Under the pieces are notes generated by a model, which saw only the letters and a list, made by a program, of their open reading frames with translations, did no database searches and was not told the origin of the DNA. From Siphonodentalium dalli (lineage: Eukaryota; Mollusca; Scaphopoda; Gadilida; Siphonodentaliidae): DNA of 64,000 nucleotides. Within the stretch, counting starts at the first letter, position 1. Each line of letters opens with the position of its first letter. The translations under genes were made by a program, and so were the position numbers. Below are positions 40,081-50,500 of the stretch, piece by piece. Location of the stretch: assembly GCA_032622095.1 (NCBI GenBank), contig CP136066.1, positions 228,038,961-228,102,960 of the forward strand, read 5' to 3'.

Positions 40081-40116
40081 GAGGTCAAGGACGAGTATAG
40101 CTCTTGCGACATTACC
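40081..40116. repeat. 36-bp inverted repeat, right arm
   Basis: Partner of 38630-38665 (GAGGTCAAGGACGAGTATAG and onward). The two arms lie about 1.4 kb apart. Confidence 0.75.
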
Positions 40117-40171
40117 CCGCTACCCAACCGTTTATGATGATGATGGTGGTGATGACAGATTATCTGAAGTT

Positions 40172-40272
40172 GGATGGCTGTTATACGTGTTTATGATTGG
40201 ACGGCTGTTACGTGTTTATGATTGGACGGCTGTTACGTGTTTATGATTGGACGGCTGTTACGTGTTTATGAT
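40172..40272 (+). repeat. 25-bp tandem repeat x 4
   Basis: Unit ACGGCTGTTACGTGTTTATG plus ATTGG. The first unit is slightly diverged. A related single unit lies at about 38590-38620, on the other side of the Helitron pair. Confidence 0.9.
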
Positions 40273-40541
40273 GATGTAATTAGATTTAATATATGCCCGG
40301 GAATTGAAAAGTCAGAAACAGGGAACGAAACCCCTTCAGAACCGGGAACGTTCCCGGGAAATGTATGCACAAGTTGTACAACACGGGTTATGAGCATTTT
40401 GTCTATATTGGGTGACAGTGATCGTAATAATGATAATTTATATTAATTAAAGGATATTCCAGATTGTTATATTTGACCTCCTTGTGCCACATAATGGAAT
40501 TTTAAATCTTAATTAATTCAGATATATTCAGTACATATATG
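40273..40541. other. Short spacer, no gene
   Basis: Nothing recognised. An open frame starting at 40222 inside the 25-bp repeat has no recognisable content. Confidence 0.4.
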
Positions 40542-40957
40542 TGACCCGCCATATCAAATCCAGTCATAAGTCGGGATTTTTTTACCCTGTGCCAAAGCAT
40601 TCTCTTATATATGCGAGTCGACCATAGGTCGCCTCGCATATATAAGAGAATGCACTGGCCTAACAATTTTTTATCATTTTTTTTAAATAAATGTTTCTTA
40701 CAATTTTTAGGAAGTAAAATAAAAAAACATCCATTACCCTGCAGGGAGCCCCACACATATATAGAAGCATATAGAAGAGTGTCGTCTGCTCATGTTTGTC
40801 TGTGGCTATGTATGGGTGAAATTATAAAATTGTTAAAGAATACAAGAACAAATTATTAAAATTGTAAAATATTGTTAGGCCAATGCATTCTCTTATATAT
40901 GCGAGGCGACCTATGGTAAAAAAAATCCCGACTTACGACTGGATTTGATATGGCGGG

Positions 40958-40960
<3 letters not shown>
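40542..40960. mobile_element. TIR element (MITE) of the TGACCCGCC family, intact copy
   Basis: Termini TGACCCGCCATATCAAATCC and its inverse at 40941-40960 extend to ~45-bp TIRs running through AAGTCGGGATTTTTTTACC. Inside the left end is a perfect palindrome: CTCTTATATATGCGAG arms at 40598-40618 and 40633-40653 around a short loop. The interior has CCTGCAGGGAGCCCCACAC and no coding capacity. It is flanked by AT-rich sequence (ATATG / TATAT). The same family recurs at 62057-62397. Confidence 0.8.

Positions 40961-41024
<64 letters not shown>
40961..41024. repeat. (TA)n microsatellite
   Basis: About 32 TA dinucleotides abutting the right end of the preceding TIR element. They could have grown from a TA-rich target. 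Confidence 0.95.
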
Positions 41025-41025
<1 letters not shown>

Positions 41026-43057
41026 GTTATTATAAGGTATACCACAACATCATATTCCGAACTAATTTACATGTAATACAGCAAATGGAATTGTTTAACA
41101 TTTGGAAATTCAAATGGAATCCAGTGGTGTGGCGCACAGTTGGAAATTCGGCGATGCAATTAAAACCCACTCAATCGAGGCGACATTACTACGTCGCTGT
41201 TGTAACACACGAATGAAATATTTCATGGGTGTCTAGTGGGAGATTTATGTTCCTCAGAACTCTTCTCACTCATTGTGCACATTTACGACCGACATTGTCC
41301 TGCGAACAATTGAGCAGGTAGAAACCAACCCCATAATAGAGGTGGTAAACATAAGTGCCGAGACGAAACTACGTTTAATGAAACATTAATTGCAAAATTA
41401 GCACAATAGACTTGGGTAAAGGTATGTTACGCTTATAATTTTACAGTGATACAGGTGATTACAAAGCAAGCGAACTAATTATTGGCACACAAGAAAACCA
41501 TAGTCAGAAATGGTATATAGGTAACGCCTATGTAGTTGAGTATATGTGATATTGTTTTCTAATTCCATTTGAAAGAGTGGTCTGAATAGCTCATGAAATA
41601 CATGTAGCATGCAGAATAATAATCAGGAAAAAAAATTGCGATCTTCGTAACATGTTCAACTATGCAAATCACATTTAGTATCCAATTACGCAAATACCGA
41701 GTATGTTTTAATCACGTTTAGTCTACCACATCCTGCGACATGTTCAGATATACTTGCCAATATACACACTATGAGGGCATAATGCTGATTCATAGCTCCG
41801 ATATATTCCGCATACAAAGAAACGAAAAGTCAATATATCACGAAGGAGTAACTTGGGAATTGGTTAATAATTACTATCCCAATTCATTTAGAATATAACA
41901 TGCCGATATTTGTCGCGTATAACTAAATGAAAAAGTTCATTAAACGATACATCTATTAAATAACATGTTAAACACCGATATAAACAAACACCTCGTGGGA
42001 TTCATGTTCGAATTAAATTTCTTGTACAATCGTCAAATCCCCGTGTGGTATAATAGCAGATACCATTCCGATTTATGTCACGTGAAAATAAACGAAAGAT
42101 GTTCAAATTACAATGCAACAAAGCAGGTTAAAGAACAATAGAAACACATAACACGCAGCGCGCTAATGATTAACGCGTGAATTCCCGTTAGAATTAATTA
42201 GCTCGCACATCTTGGCATACGAATAAAAAACCATTGGCCAATCAAGCAATTCTCAAGGGACCCCCTTTCTTCACATTGTCATGATTCAACCACGGTCGGT
42301 TTAATGTCCATGCGTCTTTGAATGTCCGTCTTGTGAAAACTAATGATGATTGCATATCACTGTGTAATCGCTTGGTTGATAGAGTTGTCGATCGGGTTTC
42401 CCTTTGTACTGTCCGCGATCGGGTTTCCCTTTGTACAGTCGGCAATATATTCCCACTTTCGATATTTTCGGACTGGATCGTTCATATGACAGAATTGAAA
42501 ACCCACTTGCAAAAATTTATGTTAGATTTGGAAATAAAAATATGTTTACTGTACACTAATTGTTAGAGCTTACCTTTTGCTGTTACGGAACGATATTTCA
42601 TAAGTACGAAAATAATGAAATACTTTCGTCACCTAACTTCGTCTTGAATGTCGATCTATTGAGCGCTTTTATTAATTAGTTTTCTGACTCCATGCTATCA
42701 GTCTCCATTTGGGGTAAAAAAAAGTTTAGCCAAAAGTTTAGCCAAATGAAATTTTTATTAGCCAAATTCGAAAAAGATTAGCCATTGGCTAATTTGGCTA
42801 CCGACAGCGTGAACACTGCCCCCGCTGCATGAAATAATAATGTAAACGACAATAAACTGACATTTACAAGACTCACAACTTTCACTCACGGAAATGTGAA
42901 TGCGACATCATGTCGGTTAACGTCACCACGTCGTGATTTGGGTCGTGAATTCATGCTGCATGGGCCACGAAATCAAACCTTAAGTCCTTAGACTTTTTTG
43001 ATGCGCCGTGTTAATTGCCATTATGACGTCACGCATATATATCAAATCCCGCGACAA
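41025..43057. other. 2 kb AT-rich sequence, no gene recognised
   Basis: No convincing exon. Two small structures are visible: GATCGGGTTTCCCTTTGTAC occurs twice, 27 bp apart (42390-42443), and a TTAGCCAAA motif recurs several times at 42723-42800. It may include upstream sequence of the gene that follows, but I see no supportable promoter. Confidence 0.4.
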
Positions 43058-43217
43058 ATGGACACTATTATTGCATGTTATTCACCAGTAAATCTAAAAT
43101 AAAATAGTTGCTTGCTTTTTTTAAACAAATGAGGTAGTTTTATTAGAAATTGCCGACATTGGGGTGGGTACCATCGATAAAGTCATAATATATAATTTTA
43201 GTTTGCGCCCTGTTAGA
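43058..43217 (+). repeat. Dispersed repeat Z, right copy
   Basis: Partner of 36424-36617, with one copy of the AAACAAATGAGGTAGTTTTA unit instead of three. Confidence 0.8.
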
Positions 43218-43249
43218 GATCCGGATTCTCATATGAGAAACGTTTAGCC

Positions 43250-43386
43250 TCAAGAAAAGTATATGGTCCCATACATTCGGCGATCGGATGACACCCGCAT
43301 CATGTGGTCCCCAGACTCAAGAAAACTATGGTCCCATACATTCGGCGATCGGATGACACCCGCATCATGTGGTGCCCAGACTCAAG
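43250..43386 (+). repeat. ~65-bp tandem duplication
   Basis: CTCAAGAAAA, GGTCCCATACATTCGGCGAT, GACACCCGCATCATGTGGT and CCAGA occur twice in order (43250-43315 and 43316-43380), followed by the start of a third unit (CTCAAG). Confidence 0.9.
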
Positions 43387-43446
43387 CTGTAAAACAGCAT
43401 GCAATATTAACCCTTCCACGACGGAAGCTGCACTGGCGCAACATTA

Positions 43447-44403
43447 AAAACCCTGTGCCAATGCATTCTATTATATATGCGAGTCGACCATAGGTCGCCT
43501 CGATATATAAGAGAATGCATTGGCCCAACAATTTTTTTTTATCAAATTTTCTTACATTCATTAAAGGGGTACTGTACGCCATTTTCATTAAATTTCCGGT
43601 GACAACAACGATCTAATATCGATAATATATAGAAACATAAGTAATTTGAGTCGAAGATGTATTCTGTAAACGGTCAGGTTAATAGGCTATCTTAAAATTT
43701 AATAATTTAAAAGTTAATAATTTGATATAAATTGAATTTATGACTGGAGCCATAAAATGGCGTCAATTAAATTACGAATTTCCGTAATCAAATAAAGTAA
43801 TTGAGGGATACTGGATTGTTAAACCGATCGCACACACGATCGCTTAAAATATTATGATGATACGGGGAGAACACTCAAGCCACTCACAGACTAGCGACGA
43901 TACAATAACTTAAATGATTATATGGGACTAGTATGCATATAATATAACTTTTAGTTGATTCATTTGGTTGAAAACTGTACAAATATTACTCCACAACGAC
44001 AATTTGTATTTTTGCATTCCGGTAAATTTGTCATCCGTAACACTACTTCGTACTCAACAGACTTTCAAATAATGAAAAAATTGTTACCTTATTCTCCGAC
44101 TCGGAGACTATAAAAACCAACAACAACATTTGGCGTACAGTACCCCTTTAACAATTTTTATAATTTTTTTTATCATTTCTTCTAACATTCTATAAAACAT
44201 TTATCATTTTGTCTTACAATCTTTAACAATTTTTGTCATTTTTATCATTATTTCTTACATTTTTAAAGTATTTTTTATTATTTTTTTTTATTTTTCTTAT
44301 ATTCTTATAGTTATAAAAAATAGTATAAAATTTGTTAGGCTAATGCATTCTTTTATATATGGTCGACTCGCATATATAAGAGAATGCATTGGCACAGGGT
44401 TTT
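43447..44403. mobile_element. Palindrome-ended TIR element carrying a nested insertion
   Basis: Ends AAAACCCTGTGCC (43447-43459) and its inverse (44391-44403) continue inward to ATGCATTCT-TTATATATGCGAG-type arms, the same core as in the element at 40542-40960. The interior is split by the TTAA-flanked element at 43565-44147. What remains besides is mostly poly-T/TTTATCATTT. Its right end lies 35 bp before the acceptor of coding exon 1. Confidence 0.7.
43565..44147. mobile_element. 583-bp TIR element with TTAA target duplications
   Basis: Inverted termini AGGGGTACTGTACGCCA at both ends, each flanked by TTAA (43561-43564 and 44148-44151). TTAA duplications are used by the piggyBac and Kolobok superfamilies. 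I cannot choose between them from the ends alone. There is no transposase frame, so it is a non-autonomous copy. It sits inside the element at 43447-44403 and is therefore the younger insertion. Confidence 0.85.
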
Positions 44404-44439
44404 CGCGTTAACAGCGCTAATCTATATTCTTTTTTCAGC

Positions 44440-44587
44440 ATGGTTATGACGTCATTTCACATTCCACTTACAGCAGATCGACCACGTGTGTTGAAAGCTG
44501 TGTTTATTCTTTGTGTGGTAATACTTGTTTGTGTGTACCTGGCGACAGAATACTACAAGCCACCCACGAGATACACAGCGATTACAG
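44440..44587 (+). CDS. Coding exon 1: start codon and signal anchor
   Basis: Acceptor TTCTTTTTTCAG ends at 44438, and the exon starts C-ATGG. The first ATG is used, and another follows two codons later. It encodes MVMTSFHIPLTADRPRVLK, then the hydrophobic stretch AVFILCVVILVCVYLAT. The donor is ATTACAG|GTGACT at 44588. A TIR element ends only 35 bp upstream of the exon, so the acceptor region is squeezed between transposon and exon. If an upstream coding exon exists, the protein would be longer. Confidence 0.7.
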
Positions 44588-47500
44588 GTGACTATGTTGT
44601 ACCCTAGGTAGAGTGCTGATGATCTGTAGAGGTTCTTGTGGAATTTGTGAACGTTTATTGCATGAGAGAAGTACGTAAATTGTGTGGCACGGTCAGTATA
44701 AAAAACAGTTAAAGGTGCATAATCCGAATTACTATTTCTTTGGCTTCGGAGGTAAAACATATTTTATTCGAGTCGATGAACCCACCCATCAAAGCTCAGA
44801 GTGATCAGATATGGATTTTTGAAATTTGTTATTTCTCGAAATGTGTACTTATTTGTGGCCCAGAAAAAAGTTGTCAAATCGACGGTCTCGGACAAAATTG
44901 CGGATGAAGATGGATAACTCTAAAATCAAGTGGTAATACGGCCGAATTTCGTGATACTCAAGTGATAATACGACCATATTTCGTTGAACAACATGTTGAT
45001 AAATAACACGTTTTGGGAAATTTTATACCATAGTTGACAGCGGTTAGCTTTGCGATGAATGGCAACAAGCCATATTTCCGACTAAATCCTGAAAAGTTAC
45101 CCCATAATTCTGCCGTGGTTAAGGGATCGATTACTTAGGGCATTACTGTATTTACATTTTTGGCCATCTTTCAATCGAATAAATTTATCAGTCGTCATCC
45201 CTATCTCATAAAAGAAGTGTTTACGCATATTATCATATGTGTTGCAGCGCTTAAGGAATTTTAATCGTTCTTCATTCTCAACCTCCATGTTACATTTCCT
45301 ACAAATTCTGTCATCAAGTGACTCTATTGGCTGTTTAATGCGACCCTTTTCAATATCAAAGTTAAGATTATTAATTCTTAGTTTACAAAACATGACGTCA
45401 ACGATGCACAAATAAATAAAGTTTTCATCAGACATAAATCACAATAAAGGTAGTTATAGTATCAATTGTGGTCGCATTCATGGATTAAACTTGTCTAACG
45501 CACGTGGGATGTGGAATAAATGCAGAATACAGCGGGCATCATAATCTATAATCTATTATCTAACTCGTTGCGCACGACGCATTGTCACATTTCACTAAAG
45601 CTCCGATTTCGTGAAATATATCCGTTCGCCGTCTGTAACTCGATTCATGAAAAATTAAGATGCGCTTTGCGTTCAGTCTATAAACTCGCTAACACTTTTC
45701 GTTTTTGTTTTTCGTTCGAAAGACCAACACACAGAACAAAGAGAAGACGCTGACCAGCAGATAGAACATACACATGACGCTAAACAGCATGTACAGGACA
45801 GACTTCCAATACCCGAAGTTAGGCCCCACCAGAGAAAATTGACAGAAGTGGTCACACTTAAAGCAGGGAACAGGACAATTATTCAACCACAAAATGGTAT
45901 GCGTACAATACATAGTATATATTTGTAGTATGGGATCTCATTACATCAGGCGTCACCAGAAAGGAGAATTTCAGCGATTACCATATTAATATAGCCAAGC
46001 TATTCAAATTTCAGGATCCGGTTGATGCGTGGTGAATATAGGGGGCAAAATATGATTTTTGTTCACATTTTCCTCATGCTACCCAACCATACTTTTATGC
46101 ATTGTTTGGGGTTAGTTCCCGTGATGTTTACAGTCTAAGCTTCTTACAGGCCCACTTAATTTTCGAGTCTCCGATTATTTTTGTTATAGTGACTTGAGCA
46201 CTCATTCTCCACTCCCAATCGTCAAAATCACCGCCCTCGGCACTGTGGGGGGTTAAGGCAATCACGCTCTTTATATTGACCAAATTTGGCGTTGTTAACC
46301 ACGTAACGCTCTTTATTGCCATCGCCGTTGCTAAACGGTAACATATGCGTACGAAACTACGGATGCAAAACGCACGGAACGGCGGAATGCATTTATCTTG
46401 ATTAAAAAGGCAGAATTAACTCATTGGAAAACAACAAATGCGTGTCGTGTGATTCTTATGTCTGTCGTTCCTAGGAACGGGGGAGATTTTCATCGAATCG
46501 TGCCTCTTTTAGGGACGGATACCATCATTTCTGTTGATTAAAAGGGCAGAATTAACTCATTGAAAAACAAAAAATTAAATTAAAAAATTATAAAGGCAGA
46601 ATTAACTCATTGAATAAAAATAATTCTAAAAATGTCATGTTTCTGACCGACCACGCCAGTGGCGGTCTAACCTGCTGGTATTTTATATAATGTAATCTGG
46701 GGGTTCTTGGTATATAATATGACATATATTTTATATAAAGTAATATGTGGGTCCATGGTATATAATATGACATAATTTATATAATGTAATCTGGGGGTTC
46801 ACGGTATATAATATGACAAATATTTTATATAATGTAATCTGGGGGTTCATGGTATATACTATGACATATATTTATATAAAGTAATCTGGGGGTTCATGGT
46901 ATATAATATGACATATATTTTATATGGTATATAATATGACATCATATATTTTATATAATGTAATCTGGGGGTTCATGGTATATAATATGACATATATTTT
47001 ATATAATGTAATCTGGGGGTTCATGGTATATAATATGACATATATTTTATATAATGCAATCTGGGGGTTCATGGTATATAATATGATATATATTTTATAT
47101 AATGTAATCTGGGGGTTCATGGTATATAATATGACATATATTTTATATAATGTAATCTGGGGGTTCATGGTATATAATATGACATATATTTTATATAATA
47201 TAATCTGGGGGTTCATGGTACATAATATGACATATAGTTTATATCATGTAATCTGGGGGTTCATCATTCATGGTATATAATATGACATATTTTATATAAA
47301 GTAATCTGGGGGTTCATGGTATATAATGACATATATTTTATATAATGTAATCTGGGGGTTCATGTTGTATTGTAAGACAAATATTTTATATAAAGTGATC
47401 TGGGGGTTCATGGTATTAAATATGACATATATTTTATATAAAGTGATCTGGGGGTTCATGGTATATAATGTGACATATATTTTATATAAAGTGATCTGGG

Positions 47501-50500
47501 GTTTCATGGTATATAATATGACATATGTTTTATATAATGTGATCTGGGGATTCTTGGTATATAATATGACTTATATTTTATATAATGTGATCTGGGGGTT
47601 CATGTTATATAATATGACATATATTTTTTATAATGTGATCTGGGGGTTCATGGTATATAATATGACATATATTTTATATAATGTGATCTGGGGTTCATGG
47701 TATATAATATGACATATATTTACCCGTGCGACGTGACCTTGAAATTGGGTCATTTCAATGTCAAACGCCCGAATATCACGGGATTTCTATGAAAATTAGT
47801 GTCTAGGGATACTTTCGTATGGGGAGTCTCATAAGCATTTTCGTTTGGCCGTGCGACGTGACATTGACCTTGAAATCGGGTCAATTCATTGTCAAATCGC
47901 GAATTTTGATGGGATTTCGACGAAATTTGATATTGAGTATTTTGGACGGGTCAAATCGTGATCCCGACCTTACCTTGACCTTCAAAATGGACAATTCAAG
48001 GTCAAATCGCGCAATTCGCCGAAAAGCAGAGGGGAAACAGCCCGGACGAAGTCGGGTCCACCAGCTAGTTTTATATAAAGTAATTTGGGGGTTCATGGTA
48101 TATAATATGAGATATATTTTATACAATGTGATCTGTGGGTTCATGGTATATAATATGACATATATTTTATATAATGTGATCTGGGGGTTCATGGTATATA
48201 ATATGAAATATATTTTATATAATGTGATCTGGGGGTTCGAAAATTAAGTGGGCCTTTAATCTATTTACAATTCAACTGTTTCTTCCTTTCATTTGGGAGG
48301 CAGTTATGTCAGTGGTATTGAAAATGGGTAAAAAGTTACCAGATAATCGTTTGATGTTTCCGATGTGACGTATTTCGTTCATTGTGAACATTTAAATGTG
48401 TCTGTTTCAACACCGTGTATCTAAAACTTATCGGATATTTTCAAACTATGTATGCATTTTTGAGATCTGTGTCATATCTGCTATCGGTTGGTTTTATCAA
48501 TGTGGCCCTGCGGTGTACGTAGCGCGAATATGGGACAAAAACTTAACCAAAACGGTATTTAGTGACGTGTTCGACAAATAATTAACTGGAAAGATATTGT
48601 ATGTGCCTAGTAAGTCTAATTTCAGGATTGACTTGATTCCATTTATGAATTTTTGAGGGTCGGCCTAAAACGGTGTCAACATAATTTAGAGAGCATTTAG
48701 TTTTTATCGAAAATGATAGATGGTGCCATTGACGTACACTCTTATAACTAATGTGTAGAAACGATTACACACCAAATTTGTAAACCCGGTTCATACACAT
48801 AACAATGTGTGGTTTTACATACAAATACATGGACCAAGGGCCGTTCTACACATAATGTGTATATTTTGTTACACACAATTGTGTAAGAACGTAGAGAACG
48901 CGCATTGTGGTGCCTTCGGTTTCATAGTCTGCTAAAGATGACGGCCATATTGTTTGAGTATATTTTTTGGAATAAAATCTACAGCGATCGCAGACAAGGA
49001 ATGTAAGTTCAGAATTACGACTTGTGGGTATAGTATTAATGATATATGAGGATTTATTTGTCAAAACTTTCATGGCGAATACTGCCATTAGACTCGTTTA
49101 TATGATTGTTGTAATACGGTAATACTAATATTATGCAACCACGCCACCACCCTGGTTTGTTCATTTAAAACAAAAACTCACACATCACAGAGCAAAATAT
49201 TACGTACCATTGTACGCCATGAAAGTATTAACATATAAATTTCCATATGTCATCAATACTATATACCCACAGTTCGGAATACTGAACTTACATTCTTGTC
49301 TACGATCTGTATGTGTAAGAATCTACACAAAATGTGAAAGGGATATATGTTGATTGTGTGCACACCGGTGTGTATAAATGTGTAGAAATTGACCCATTTA
49401 TTGTGTAAAAACTGTTACACAATTTGTGTACGTACATAAAACTACAAATATACTACACAAATATGTTTAAGATAAAAAAAATGAATAATGATTGTGTAAC
49501 AGGGCTACACATTGTGTGTAGAAAACCTACATATTAGTCATAAGAGTGTATGATACTTGAAACGTTGTCACAACTGCTAAGTACACACATGCATGTAATC
49601 TATGTAATTATCGTGTATTTGGCGTTTTACATGGATCATACAGACAATGCAATATGTGTCCACTGACAATTAACCCAATCATTGCCGACGTGTTGACCGC
49701 ACTTGGTTCTAGTTCGAATTAAGTCGGAATATAGATAAACCGCTTAGACCGAGTCGCCAGGCCACTTAAAATATTTGTTCTTGGAATAACCCATATGATG
49801 GACGTTCTATTTAAATAATTACCAATCCTCTCTTGATATTCATAGCAGTGGTGGATCAGGATTTCCACCAACTTGGGGCTATATGTGTTCCCGAAAGCTA
49901 CCAGGCGGTGTGGCTAACTCTGAGCTATTCAACTAAAACATATTATATTGTACCTTTTTTCCCAGTATATTCCGACCGATGCATTCAACTAAGTCCCTTC
50001 GCGATTTGAATCTTTCGCGACACCACGCCAAACAAGCATCATGGTCGAAATTGTTCCATATCAAGCCTGTATATTCCAGACGTGTCGCTTCTGTTGTTTG
50101 TGCATTAATAAAATGCCAGATATCACATAGACGTGGCTAATATCCGCATCCGTAAGAGAAGAGATGTTTTGGATTGGCCTTAAATGTCCTGACAGCAGAC
50201 AGTTTTACTTCGCTTATCACTACTCACTTGTCTGGCTTGTTAACAATGAACCTCTTGAGCACAGTGACTAATGTTGTCAATTATTGGTGTGGCCATGTCA
50301 AATGCATGTATTTTACATACAGACATTACATGAATGTGTGTATCCACCCTAATGAGTAACCATTAATGATATAAATGAATAGCTTTATTCATTTGTATTT
50401 ACTTTAATCATGGGTGTCATACTTGTCCATTTTCATCTTGAACCAGTGGCGTTGGTACTTGACAATGTGATCTGATGCAAAAGACGAAATTGTGAGTGTT

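Larger units (their letters stand above)
46148..48255. mobile_element. Possible TIR element enclosing a minisatellite
   Basis: AGGCCCACTTAATTTTCGA at 46148-46166 recurs as a perfect inverse at 48237-48255. A 19-bp perfect inverted pair bracketing the 48-bp minisatellite suggests a non-autonomous transposon with an internal tandem array. No clear target duplication was found, so chance co-location of two ends of different copies is not excluded. Confidence 0.5.

Noticed and set aside
45520-45913. Cysteine-rich short frames on both strands
   Set aside because: Overlapping frames without splice signals or a recognisable motif; probably chance.
46920-47712. Repetitive frames WGFMVYNMTYILYNVI and the minus-strand counterpart
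   Set aside because: Same reason: a 48-bp minisatellite open in several frames at once.
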